Shown here: one piece after another, positions 16,442 through 24,916 of the stretch
Numbering within the stretch: the stretch's first letter is position 1
Layout of the letters: each line of letters opens with the position of its first letter
NCBI RefSeq assembly: GCF_002163755.1
Contig: NZ_CP015863.1
Span: forward strand, 1,860,001 to 1,924,000
Source: Vibrio campbellii CAIM 519 = NBRC 15631 = ATCC 25920
Lineage (GTDB): Bacteria > Pseudomonadota > Gammaproteobacteria > Enterobacterales > Vibrionaceae
Length of the DNA stretch: 64,000 nt
Reading direction: 5' to 3'
Notes under the pieces: model-generated
Database searches by the model: none
What the model saw: only the letters and a program-made list of their open reading frames with translations
Told to the model about the DNA's origin: nothing
Made by a program: the position numbers and the translations under genes

Positions 16442-17629
16442 ATGTCTGTATTATTGCTCTCCACCGCACTCATCACCGCAGCCGAATCATCGTTAACCTA
16501 TCAATTGGAGCAAAACACTGAACGCTCTGATGTGGTCACTGTTAGTGTCGACACTAAACAACTTGGCACATTCAATATCCAGCCAGCAAGAACACTCGCA
16601 GACGGCACACAGCCTACTTTAGCCTGCGTTACTGCAAGTGGCAGCCGTTCTGATATTAAGTACCAAACGGATATCCAATGTGACCATGTCGATTGGCAAT
16701 TACCGCTAGCTAAAATTGGCCATGACGGCTTCGATATCGCTGACCAAGTCGATAGCTATTCCCCAGATAAAGGATGGCGCTTTATTAGTGAATTCAACTC
16801 TCTGCCACGATTTTCTAAAAACAATGATGAACCTATCCCCGCTCAAGTCTGTTCTCCAAACAACCAATGTAGCTGGATGCCAGATGAAAGCCAGCCGCCA
16901 CTGTTTATGATCTGGGGCTTAAAGCCTATCGAACTGGATATCAATGGTAAAACAATCACGGTCACCACAGATACTGATGAGATTTTAAAAACCATGTCAG
17001 ACTGGAAACCTGCGCTTGAGTCTCAGCTGGCATACCTAATTAGTTTGTTTCCGAACAATCAAGTAGAAAAATGGGATATCGCTTTTTTTAGCCGAGATAA
17101 ACAATCGGGCAGCGTCAGTGGTGCAGCAGGTAGCGATAAAATTCTTGTTAACGCCTTACTAAACAATGATGAACTAGAAGATGATGCAATGCCGATGCTG
17201 CTTAAGATTGCAGCTCACGAGTCCATGCATTTACTCGACACAACTTCGCCAATGTGGGCATCTGAAAGTCTTGCTGAATACTATGGTATTAAGTCTTTAG
17301 GAAAGACGCGTTATGACTTTACCGATCCTCAAGCAGAATGGAATGACTTTAAGAAGCGCTTCCCCTTTGCAAGTACCGGGCTCTTAGAGGCCAATGACCG
17401 CGTGTCAAAAGAACAGATGTACCAGTATTACCCATTGTTTTACGTTAAGGGCCCTGCATTTTGGCAATTGATTGATCAGAGTCTAATGGCTAAAGGAAAA
17501 AGTTTAGATACGCTATTGCCGACTCTGACTTTCAACAAAGAGGGGCATCTTTCTGAAGCTTCCATCTCTGACATTACTGATGTCATCGGTAAACAAAAGT
17601 GGCATGAACTTGCAGATCTTTATTTGTAA
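16442..17629 (+). CDS. Putative exported gluzincin metalloprotease
   Basis: The product is 395 residues with a short signal-like N-terminus (MSVLLLSTALITAAES). A zinc motif HESMH (259-263, in IAAHESMHLLD) is followed 12-16 residues later by SESLAEYYG, which supplies a candidate third ligand (Glu275 or Glu279). This spacing resembles M1/M61-type gluzincins. The N-terminal half is strand-rich with four Cys, as in a periplasmic domain. No close family is recognised. It stands alone between divergent msrP and a small hypothetical gene. Activity is inferred from the motif. Confidence 0.65.
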   Translation: MSVLLLSTALITAAESSLTYQLEQNTERSDVVTVSVDTKQLGTFNIQPARTLADGTQPTLACVTASGSRSDIKYQTDIQCDHVDWQLPLAKIGHDGFDIADQVDSYSPDKGWRFISEFNSLPRFSKNNDEPIPAQVCSPNNQCSWMPDESQPPLFMIWGLKPIELDINGKTITVTTDTDEILKTMSDWKPALESQLAYLISLFPNNQVEKWDIAFFSRDKQSGSVSGAAGSDKILVNALLNNDELEDDAMPMLLKIAAHESMHLLDTTSPMWASESLAEYYGIKSLGKTRYDFTDPQAEWNDFKKRFPFASTGLLEANDRVSKEQMYQYYPLFYVKGPAFWQLIDQSLMAKGKSLDTLLPTLTFNKEGHLSEASISDITDVIGKQKWHELADLYL

Positions 17630-17826
17630 GACGCGTTGCTTGTGAGGATTAGTATCTATAAATAAGTAGACAAGAGAATTGGATCTATGAGCCGCGTTTT
17701 GCCATAGGTTCAGTTCATCTCGCATGACTCGAGTGACAATGGAATAACGATTTTAAACAGCAAATTTCTACTGCGTTCTCCTCTGATAATGATAAGATCT
17801 CCGATCCAGAATTATCGAGAACACCT

Positions 17827-18165
17827 ATGTTTATCCATAATGTAAACGGCATTGACTGGCTGGTGATTACCGCCTTTGAAGAACTGAAGCCTCTATTTAT
17901 TGAAGACGCGGGGTCGATTCCCGCTTCCTTCTCTATCACCAGTGAATTGAGCCTGATAGATCAAGCCAAGCGCACTTATGGATACTTGCCACCACTCCGC
18001 GGCGTAATCACGGATACTGGCACCTTTCAAAGCCAAGATAACGAAGAAGATTTGAATCCAGAACTTGCCTGCATAGTTGAAGGGCGTGGCCGAGTATTTA
18101 TCTATCACGGTGGCTTTGTCGCCTTTGTGGATGACGAACAAACGTTTATTACCCGATTGGACTGA
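17827..18165 (+). CDS. Conserved-looking hypothetical protein, 112 aa
   Basis: The product is soluble and acidic, with no signal or membrane segment. It has a compact mixed alpha/beta composition (HNVNGIDWLVITAFEEL near the start, VFIYHGGFVAFVDDEQ near the end). I do not recognise the family. The reading frame has normal codon use and starts cleanly after an AT-rich gap. Confidence 0.6.
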   Translation: MFIHNVNGIDWLVITAFEELKPLFIEDAGSIPASFSITSELSLIDQAKRTYGYLPPLRGVITDTGTFQSQDNEEDLNPELACIVEGRGRVFIYHGGFVAFVDDEQTFITRLD

Positions 18166-18291
18166 ACATGATTCAGTGAGTTGAAATAGGCGAACTGGCA
18201 TTCGTAGCTCTGACTCAGAGGGTAAACGTAGACTAAAGGCTTTATATTCAAGCTCGTAATGTAGAGCCTTAGATACCCAATCAAACGCGAC

Positions 18292-18603
18292 TTACTTTCT
18301 TCGAACATCGCTTTTTATGTCGTAGCTGATTTGCTTCTCTACGTTCTTCAGCTGAGTTCCTGCCTCATGAAACGCCTTTTGGATTGCTGTAGCAACATGA
18401 CGTTGCCCCTCTCCGGTTAAAAAGTTTGTTCTGTATTGGCTTGTTTCAAATACACAGATGATTTTTAAGCTCTGTGGGAAGGAAGAGTAATTGACCGTAT
18501 GAGTCACCCAAAGAAAGCCCTCGTAGCTTTTTAATGTATCCTCACAAACGTCGGTTAACACCTCTCTAATTTGGTTTTCGATCTTCTTATCTGACTTGCG
18601 CAT
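18292..18603 (-). CDS. Small conserved hypothetical protein, 103 aa
   Basis: The product is a basic cytoplasmic protein beginning MRKSDKKIENQIREVL. It contains FLWVTHTVNYSSFPQSLKII and VFETSQ. Vibrios and Shewanella carry a family of this length, sometimes labelled Fis-family regulator, with the same MRKxDKKI start and HxVNYSxFPQSLK block; I base this on memory of the pattern. No classical helix-turn-helix is obvious, so I do not assign a function. Confidence 0.65.
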   Translation of the reverse strand: MRKSDKKIENQIREVLTDVCEDTLKSYEGFLWVTHTVNYSSFPQSLKIICVFETSQYRTNFLTGEGQRHVATAIQKAFHEAGTQLKNVEKQISYDIKSDVRRK

Positions 18604-18697
18604 AAAGCAAACTTCCTATTTAACGCCTTTAAAAAATGTTCGGTTACATGGTATTGTGACTGAAGTCTACCTAAGGTAATTAAGCAGTCAATCCTAT

Positions 18698-18731
18698 GCA
18701 GTGGCACTTTGAAACGGCAAAGTGACACTGC
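18698..18731. repeat. Strong isolated hairpin, 14-bp stem
   Basis: GCAGTGGCACTTTG pairs with CAAAGTGACACTGC with one mismatch around a 6-base loop. No T tract follows on either strand. It lies between two small minus-strand genes and is not explained by either. Confidence 0.6.
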
Positions 18732-18887
18732 ACATTGGCATAACTAACATGTTTAAAAACAGGGCGTTTTCTTACTATTCTGAAATATTAATCGTTATTC
18801 ACGTTTCAGGTCAGAATATTTAATGATACCAGCACTCACAAAGTCAAAACGTTGAAATCATGAGTTCTGCATTTTGATGAAGTGAGT

Positions 18888-19010
18888 TTACTCGCTCTTC
18901 TCAGAGTTCTTGATTTTTTTTGCAATCCACTGGTGCAAATGAAGTCCTGTTTTACGCTTAAGTAAATAATCAATCCCAGCTAAAATTAATATTCCGATTA
19001 TTGTTCCCAT
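18888..19010 (-). CDS. 40-residue single-pass membrane peptide
   Basis: On the minus strand, RBS GGAG lies 6 bases before an ATG that opens a 40-codon frame. An N-terminal hydrophobic segment (MGTIIGILILAGIDYLL) is followed by a basic tail (KRKTGLHLHQWIAKKIKN). It starts 51 bases after the ribbon-helix-helix-like gene upstream, on the same strand, so the two are probably co-transcribed. Size and topology resemble small membrane toxins or small membrane regulators; function unknown. Confidence 0.55.
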   Translation of the reverse strand: MGTIIGILILAGIDYLLKRKTGLHLHQWIAKKIKNSEKSE

Positions 19011-19061
19011 TATGCTCTCCAATTGCAGTTAAAGTTTGTAAGCCAATCAAATGAGTAACAA

Positions 19062-19319
19062 TCAACTCATTGATTTCATCATCTTTTCTATGTTGAGTCC
19101 GCCAAGTTCTTCTAGATTTGATTTAATCTCGTCATCTATCGATAAGTGGCGCTCTACTTTCTTAAGTTCCTTCTCGAGGAAATTTTCAACCTCTCGAGAT
19201 ACGTTGAACATCAACCCTTGATCACGTGCAGATTTCCTAGCTCGCTTCAAGCGAGAATCTAAATCTGACGAAATTTTAATGTTCAGCGATACTTTGGACT
19301 TTTTCTTTTGTAATGACAT
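19062..19319 (-). CDS. Small basic protein, possible ribbon-helix-helix DNA binder
   Basis: From ATG 19319, preceded by GGAGAGG, the product is 85 residues. A longer frame to 19427 lacks such an RBS. The segment KVSLNIKISSDLDSRLKRAR resembles an RHH strand plus first helix, and NVSREVENFLEKELKKVERH the second helix. It shares the strand and a short gap with a 40-residue membrane peptide. Together they could be a regulator/effector pair such as toxin-antitoxin, but that is inference. Confidence 0.55.
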   Translation of the reverse strand: MSLQKKKSKVSLNIKISSDLDSRLKRARKSARDQGLMFNVSREVENFLEKELKKVERHLSIDDEIKSNLEELGGLNIEKMMKSMS

Positions 19320-19427
19320 GTCGCCTCTCCAAATCCGACCTAAAAAACTATAAATTTTTCTACCTTTTTTGCAAGAAAAATATGATTTATTGTGATCTCG
19401 ATAAAGATCAGAGCACAAGACCCCCAC

Positions 19428-19744
19428 TGATATGGGACAGTAATTAGCTCAATTGTAAGCAAGTAATGGGGTTGTTTTACAAGCGGTATGCTCAAGCACT
19501 ACAGACTTTCTGATTACAAAGCTAACTGGTGTTATGGTTATGTATACTTGATTATCGCTGTCAGTGGCAGCGGGAGAGGTTTTTATGGGAAAAATTGGAT
19601 GCCTATTGTAAGCATTTGGATCTATTTTCTCACTGGCGGTTCCAACCGCCAGCGCATTAGGGTTTTAATAAGGCCAGTGAAGTAGCTATTTCGATGTTAA
19701 GCTGAAGGTGTGGATTATTTTCATGTAAACCAAGCTAACTAAAT
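19428..19744. other. Intergenic with a perfect hairpin and decayed signal-peptide-like frame
   Basis: CTGGCGGTT/AACCGCCAG (19633-19652) is an exact inverted repeat with a 2-base centre. An ATG at 19584 with a nearby AGAGG opens MGKIGCLL, then TAA, then AFGSIFSLAVPTASALGF, which looks like an interrupted signal peptide. No intact gene. Confidence 0.3.
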
Positions 19745-20083
19745 TCATTCTGATATAGTTTCATTAGAAATGTATCTTTCTTTTATCCCAACCTCACAAC
19801 CTATAAACGATGTTCCAGACAGCTCTACATTTAAATAATATAGCTCTGGTTGACTCATCGCTTGTTGAAACACATCAATACATCTATTAAACCGCTCTGG
19901 CTTAGCATAGGGGCTTTCTTGCCATTCTATGCGAATTCTCTGATTCGTATACTTTTCCAACCCGCTAAGACTATGCTCGTTAGCACTTATCTTGTAGGCT
20001 GTGACTTGCTCGAAAAAAAAGATTTCATTAGCAAAACATGTATTAGTTGACAGTAAAGCTAATAATAATGATTTATTTTTCAT
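19745..20083 (-). CDS. Small secreted hypothetical protein, 112 aa
   Basis: A clear signal peptide (MKNKSLLLALLSTNTCFA) precedes a mature region of about 94 residues with two Cys (RCIDVF and GCEVGI) that could pair. No family is recognised. It heads a region of several small exported proteins on the minus strand. Confidence 0.6.
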   Translation of the reverse strand: MKNKSLLLALLSTNTCFANEIFFFEQVTAYKISANEHSLSGLEKYTNQRIRIEWQESPYAKPERFNRCIDVFQQAMSQPELYYLNVELSGTSFIGCEVGIKERYISNETISE

Positions 20084-20279
20084 TATAAATTTACTCTTGG
20101 GAGATTTAAATTAAAAACGTAGACATTAAATATAAAATTCATCAGACCATAAACATGTGGAAATGTAATTTCCTCTAATTATAAAAAACAATGAATTTAA
20201 ATAGTAGTATTTTTAGAAAGAATAACTTAAACATCTATTTTTAACTTATGCTACTGAAAAAAAGATTGAATTACTGGTA

Positions 20280-20396
20280 CTACCAACAAATCTGACAATG
20301 ATCATATTTAACGTAGTTAGTAATTACAATTAAAACTAAAGTTCCAATTATCAATAGAATACTGGTGCGACATAAATAAAGTGATGTTTTTATCAT
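20280..20396 (-). CDS. 38-residue membrane peptide with Cys-containing tail
   Basis: A strong AGGAGG lies 7 bases before the ATG. The peptide has one hydrophobic segment (ILLIIGTLVLIVI, about 13-25) and ends YDHCQICW, a possible metal or disulfide site. There is no known family. The RBS quality in this AT-rich gap argues for a real gene. Confidence 0.5.
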   Translation of the reverse strand: MIKTSLYLCRTSILLIIGTLVLIVITNYVKYDHCQICW

Positions 20397-20582
20397 TAAA
20401 ATACCTCCTCTCTTTAAATTATTGTATTTCACCATCCCCTAATGGATTAGGTGTATTAACTTACTGTTATCATCAACATTCACTTTGTAAGAACGCCTTA
20501 TGCTTTATTGAATTACTCGATTTATAAATCAATCGTATTTTGATAATATTTCCTATTCTCATCCAAACGAACGATATGGAGA

Positions 20583-22118
20583 ATGGTTTTGGGGCTAGAT
20601 ACTGCTTACATCCCTGTTGCAGAAGAGGACATAAAGTACTTCGTTGAAGACGTTTGTAACAACCCTGATTTGGTTGAACAAAGAGTGAATCAACTCACGC
20701 CTTCTGAGCAAGAAAGAAAGTTTCTCACTCATACGCTGTATAAAAACCTCTTAGCTCAGACTGAAAACGACACATTCGACAGTCATTTTGGCTTTACCTC
20801 ATGCTGTATTTTGGCGTATCTGTCTCCCTACTATTATGACAGAGGACAATCACTAGGAAGATTGGCATATGACTTCGGCGGTGAACAATCAGAGCACTTA
20901 TTTTCGCTATTGAATTGTTTTCAAACCTTCTTTTCGACCGTGCCTCACTGCGGTGATTCAGGCGGCCCAAACTACTGCTCCGGCTACTACATAAGTAAAG
21001 AAAACATAACCCCGCTGCACGACGCGCTCATGCAATTAGATCGCGCTGTCGGCCCTTTGTTTGAAGAAGACAGTGGCCTTATTAAAGCACTCAAATACGC
21101 ACAAAAGCATCAGACAGGCTTGCTTGAAGCCTTCGACATACAAGTCCCATTCAGTGGCGATTTTTTCACGAGTCGTTTCAACTTGCGAGCTTGGTATCTT
21201 GACAACTTGGATGATGAAAGGATTGAAAAAGAGTGTATAGACACATCATTCACTATTGGCTTTCCTGTACCGTCTTCCAGCATTATCGACATGTTTGATA
21301 CCGGACCTTTTATATTTGACTGGGTCCGCTCTGAAAATCTGTTACCCATCTTTGAAAATGATCCTGATCCCAAGAAAGAACGAGCGGTCAGCGGCCAAGT
21401 GGAGATCAGACTGATTTTTGAAGAAACGACACCACTGGTTGTAGTGCGAACGACACAAAATACACTGCTGCATGACCCAGAAAACTATGTTGAGAAAATA
21501 AGGCTGTCGTTTGAAAAGTACCTTACACAGAATGGGCTAGAGGCGAACTTTTTTGTCTCACTTCATGACTCCGAAAGCATACCAAAAGAGATCAAGTCGC
21601 CATCTGATATTGAGGTACGTTATTTTTCAAAACCAAGCTTTATCTTTAGTAGGCACCAATGGCTGTTCACTTTAGATGACGAGAAGTTAGCCATGGAGTT
21701 TGGATATTCAGGCCGTATGGTGTTGTCCTTAAATGGGGAAAAGATCGATGAGTATCGACTATCGGATAAAGACATCCATAGAACGGTTTATTTCGCTGGG
21801 GGGCATTGGTACACCATTAGTGTAGATGCCACACAGTATCGTAATGGTGACTTAGATTTAAAGATTTACAAGGGTGTCCAACCAAAAGCGGAATTTAAGT
21901 GTTTCAAAGGCGCAGAGCAATATCCGCTATCTAAAAACCTCGTTTTGATGGCTGGTGAGATGGCGACGATTTTTCTTACCCTCATGACGCTGGCCGCTCG
22001 CAAACCAATTCTTATTCCTCCACTACTTTTAATCGGTTTTCTGATGTTTAAGTACAATCAACGTCATCATTACTTTCTTAAGCCCAGTTACGAGTTAGAG
22101 GAAGATTCCCAACCGTAA
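20583..22118 (+). CDS. Large hypothetical protein with C-terminal membrane segments
   Basis: The product is 511 residues. No signal peptide is seen at the N-terminus (MVLGLDTAYIPVAEEDIKYF). The first 200 residues are helix-rich with a Gly/Cys patch (PHCGDSGGPNYCSGYY). The middle is alternating alpha/beta. Two hydrophobic segments lie close to the end (about 455-490), then a short charged tail. The family is not recognised. A strong terminator follows directly. The GDSGGP string resembles the trypsin active-site motif, but no His/Asp context supports a protease. Confidence 0.65.
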   Translation: MVLGLDTAYIPVAEEDIKYFVEDVCNNPDLVEQRVNQLTPSEQERKFLTHTLYKNLLAQTENDTFDSHFGFTSCCILAYLSPYYYDRGQSLGRLAYDFGGEQSEHLFSLLNCFQTFFSTVPHCGDSGGPNYCSGYYISKENITPLHDALMQLDRAVGPLFEEDSGLIKALKYAQKHQTGLLEAFDIQVPFSGDFFTSRFNLRAWYLDNLDDERIEKECIDTSFTIGFPVPSSSIIDMFDTGPFIFDWVRSENLLPIFENDPDPKKERAVSGQVEIRLIFEETTPLVVVRTTQNTLLHDPENYVEKIRLSFEKYLTQNGLEANFFVSLHDSESIPKEIKSPSDIEVRYFSKPSFIFSRHQWLFTLDDEKLAMEFGYSGRMVLSLNGEKIDEYRLSDKDIHRTVYFAGGHWYTISVDATQYRNGDLDLKIYKGVQPKAEFKCFKGAEQYPLSKNLVLMAGEMATIFLTLMTLAARKPILIPPLLLIGFLMFKYNQRHHYFLKPSYELEEDSQP

Positions 22119-22123
22119 ACTTA

Positions 22124-22152
22124 AAAAGCCCACCGCGCGGTGGGCTTTGATT
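22124..22152 (+). terminator. Terminator of the 511-residue protein gene
   Basis: AAAGCCCACCG/CGGTGGGCTTT forms a perfect 11-bp stem beginning 6 bases after the stop codon. The T run is short, so efficiency is uncertain. Confidence 0.75.
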
Positions 22153-22217
22153 TATTTACTTGAATAAATTTTCGAATTTCAATAACAGAAAACCTATTAA
22201 TCCGTTGTATTTAAAAT

Positions 22218-22355
22218 CTAACCCTTAATCTTACACATCTCATGCGAAGGCGTAGCTTTGCATTTACTACTAAAATACCCTTCAGAAGACCTACTCATGG
22301 AACCAGCATACGTAATACATGTAGCACATAGCGATAAAAATATAATTGTTTTCAT
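22218..22355 (-). CDS. 45-residue secreted Cys-containing peptide
   Basis: AGGA precedes an ATG by 8 bases. The signal peptide MKTIIFLSLCATCITYAG is followed by a mature part of about 27 residues with two Cys (SSKCKATPSHEMCKIKG). It lies 34 bases after the end of another small secreted protein gene on the same strand. Function unknown; it looks like a small exported peptide or a trimmed domain. Confidence 0.5.
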   Translation of the reverse strand: MKTIIFLSLCATCITYAGSMSRSSEGYFSSKCKATPSHEMCKIKG

Positions 22356-22389
22356 TATATATCCTAGGACTTAAATTTATTTCTCATTT

Positions 22390-22779
22390 TTAATTGATGA
22401 TACGAGTCACTTCGTAATTTCCATCTCGGTAAATTACGGCAAAGTTACTGAAAGATGTCCCAGTGGAAGTGTAAGGTTTAGCGGTTACGTTCCCATCAGC
22501 CGTAGCAACCGTTGCCGTCACTTTAGTAACTAAACAAAGGCCTCTTTCATCATCGGTCCATTTTTGACCCGCATTTGCAACATAAGTGCTTTGTAAACAA
22601 ACAGCAAAATCAACTCGTCCCGACACATGAAACTGAGTCGAATTAGCAACGGTTACAAATGGGTACCCCCAACTGTCCGTGTTCTCATCGTAAGATAGGT
22701 TACCTTCTTCAGCAGACATGGCATTTGCAGACATAAGCAATGAAAACACTGATAATAGAGACAACATTTTTCTATTCAT
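22390..22779 (-). CDS. Small secreted hypothetical protein, 129 aa
   Basis: ATG 22779 is preceded by GAAGAAG and gives a signal peptide MNRKMLSLLSVFSLLMSANA. A GTG five codons earlier is possible. The mature protein is strand-rich with Thr/Val repeats (TKVTATVATADGNVTAKPYT) and two Cys. No family is recognised. It is grouped with the 45-residue secreted peptide. Confidence 0.6.
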   Translation of the reverse strand: MNRKMLSLLSVFSLLMSANAMSAEEGNLSYDENTDSWGYPFVTVANSTQFHVSGRVDFAVCLQSTYVANAGQKWTDDERGLCLVTKVTATVATADGNVTAKPYTSTGTSFSNFAVIYRDGNYEVTRIIN

Positions 22780-23287
22780 AATAAACTTCTTCACGTGTGT
22801 AAATTAAAACTAACTTATTAATAAATTTCGCCGACTTCCTCTGGCGTAATCTTATTTACATTATACTTCTATTAATTAAAACACTTGTAAAATTGAAACC
22901 GATATATCTTCAAACACCTCCAATGGAATAAATAAAAATACGTAAAATTTAACTTTTCCGTAGTTGCCAATCTTACGAAGTTTTTATCATGAACATAACT
23001 ACTGACCTAATAGTCACTCGTTAATTAAAAAAATTTAAAAAGTAAATATAATGAAACTCATGATTTCTAGTGGTTTTAATGACAGATGTAATTTGATGAG
23101 TAACTGAGGGGAAAATCGACACAGATAAATTTAAAGGTAGCGGTTTCTATCAGCAATCTAGACTTATAGCTCTAAAATATGTGGTGCGTTTTGTCGTTAT
23201 TTTTTGAGTGCTGCTTGGAACAAAGCTGCTGAGGTTTGAGGTCTAGGGGACTCAGGGAGCCCCCTACGTGATTGCTACAAGTAATAA
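22780..23287. other. AT-rich intergenic, about 500 bp
   Basis: No gene is supported. A GC-rich hairpin at 23244-23266 (TAGGGGACTC with GAGCCCCCTA, one mismatch) lies 21 bases past the protease stop but has no T tract, so it is a weak terminator candidate. Confidence 0.4.
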
Positions 23288-24736
23288 TCACTTCACATCC
23301 ACGCTCAATGTTACGCCGGAAAACGCCGAATACGCGCTGATAAGAATGTAGAGGTCTTGCGATTCCATTCGCGCTTCACAACTCTCGTTGCTGTTGGCAC
23401 GATAAGGTCGACAATCGTACGTTGATTTATCCGGTCGGCTCCCGGAAAGCGTATACAAATCCGCATCCCCCGCCCCACCAGACATCGACACAACGACGTC
23501 TTGTGTTCTTTCAGAAGCGGGTAAAACAAAGATCAATTGGCCATTTTTAGGCTGCTGTAAATCACCGATCACGTCACCAATGGAGATTGTTGGGTAATCC
23601 GATGTTGGAGGCTGTTTACCCATTTTACCTTGAGGCAATTGCCCTCCAAAAACTGGCGCAATTTCTGGCCAAATTCGTTCCATCTTAACCCCTTGGTTTT
23701 CACAACCTCCATAGTGGTGAAGTGCGACAACCTGATGGCTATCCGAGAGAAGAACCGGGGAGCCAGAAGACCCACCAATCGTGTCACAGAAATAACCGGT
23801 ATCCGTCCCGGTGCCACGGCCGTTTGCACTCGCGACATCGATCTGACAAAGCCCTGAACCATTCTTGTCACTCTCTATCGCAATCTCTTTTGGATTACCT
23901 GCACCATGTTGTGGGATATAAATACCTGAACCGTATACAGGAGGTGTATCCGTTAGTCCTAGATAACCAAACTGGGCAATGGTGTCGAAGTTGGTCACAT
24001 TAAACAGAGAGTAATCAAGCGTGTAGTCAGTCTTAATCAGCTCATTACCCATGACTTTTACCACGTCATCTAAACTGCCATTACACGTCATACGTTGGTA
24101 GTTGAACCACACTTCTGTATTGCGCAACTTACCTGGCGTTGAAACGCAGTGGTTATTTGTCATCAGATGGTTTTCTGGTCCCACTCGCCAAGCTGTACAA
24201 AGACTTCGGCCATCGATGAGCAATCGCGCGACGGCATGACTCCAACCAAACTCTGTCGGATGGCTTTCTTCCCAACAAGCAGCATCGCGTCGCTCATTAA
24301 CACCGCAGGTAGAAAGCGTACCTACTTGTTGCAACTTTTCTTCACTGTAGCCTGCCGTGTAGTAATCAATGGCGAGACTGCCAGACTCAGAAGCACGATA
24401 CCATTCAATAGTGACAGCGTCACCAGAAATGGAACGTGCGAAAAAGGGCTCATTACTACCTTCGTGAAAAGTCACCTTCTCTGCTGAGTTATCAGAGCTC
24501 AATGTAACGGAATCACCAACGCCAAGATTGAATTGGGAGAAATGGACTTTGATAAAGCTCGCACCTGAATGATGGAGCTGATATTTGACGGTGTCGTGGT
24601 TCTCTTCTGTATTGGTAAATGTATAGGCATGTTCAATTTTGTCCGCCACTTGAATCAATTTTTCCTGAGAAGTCGCCAGCGAAGAAAAGAGCAGCGTCGC
24701 TAAGAACAAACCAACCTGTATCCTTGGTATTTTCAT
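23288..24736 (-). CDS. Secreted trypsin-fold (lysyl/glutamyl endopeptidase-like) protease with PPC domain
   Basis: From ATG 24736 the product is 482 residues. Signal peptide: MKIPRIQVGLFLATLLFSSL. The catalytic domain (about 155-375) has MTNNHCV (His near 193), LDYSLF (Asp near 242) and GGSSGSPV (Ser near 324). Paired Cys and the overall pattern resemble Lysobacter/Achromobacter lysyl endopeptidases. An N-terminal region of about 130 residues is probably a propeptide. A C-terminal PPC domain (about 400-482) ends in AGDADLYTLSGSRP and YDCRPYRANSNESC. The next gene upstream is a subtilisin with a closely similar PPC domain. Specificity cannot be read. Confidence 0.88.
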   Translation of the reverse strand: MKIPRIQVGLFLATLLFSSLATSQEKLIQVADKIEHAYTFTNTEENHDTVKYQLHHSGASFIKVHFSQFNLGVGDSVTLSSDNSAEKVTFHEGSNEPFFARSISGDAVTIEWYRASESGSLAIDYYTAGYSEEKLQQVGTLSTCGVNERRDAACWEESHPTEFGWSHAVARLLIDGRSLCTAWRVGPENHLMTNNHCVSTPGKLRNTEVWFNYQRMTCNGSLDDVVKVMGNELIKTDYTLDYSLFNVTNFDTIAQFGYLGLTDTPPVYGSGIYIPQHGAGNPKEIAIESDKNGSGLCQIDVASANGRGTGTDTGYFCDTIGGSSGSPVLLSDSHQVVALHHYGGCENQGVKMERIWPEIAPVFGGQLPQGKMGKQPPTSDYPTISIGDVIGDLQQPKNGQLIFVLPASERTQDVVVSMSGGAGDADLYTLSGSRPDKSTYDCRPYRANSNESCEARMESQDLYILISAYSAFSGVTLSVDVK

Positions 24737-24883
24737 GATATTTGTCTCTTTAAGAAGTGCGAATCTGAGCCGCTCAAGTGACTTCAGGTGAAGGAACTCA
24801 CTGAAAGTACAAGCATTCGTCGAGGGAAACGATGGAAGTTCATCGGGAACCAGCAACTCAGAATTATTTGGGATTGAGAGATA

Positions 24884-24910
24884 AAGCCCACCCGAAAGTG
24901 GGCTTAGTGA
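24884..24910 (-). terminator. Terminator of the alkaline subtilisin gene
   Basis: AAGCCCAC/GTGGGCTT stem. On the minus strand it is followed by TATCTC after TTT, just past the subtilisin stop. It separates the two protease genes. Confidence 0.7.
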
Positions 24911-24916
24911 TGAGCG

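Noticed and set aside
18698..18731. Hairpin as a rho-independent terminator
   Set aside because: No T run on either strand within 10 bases of the stem.
20920..20990. GDSGGP in the 511-residue hypothetical protein as a trypsin active site
   Set aside because: No matching His and Asp motifs occur at expected distances, and no signal peptide is present.
23569..24487. Several long antisense frames in the protease genes
   Set aside because: They overlap catalytic domains with intact motifs and have no RBS or recognisable content.
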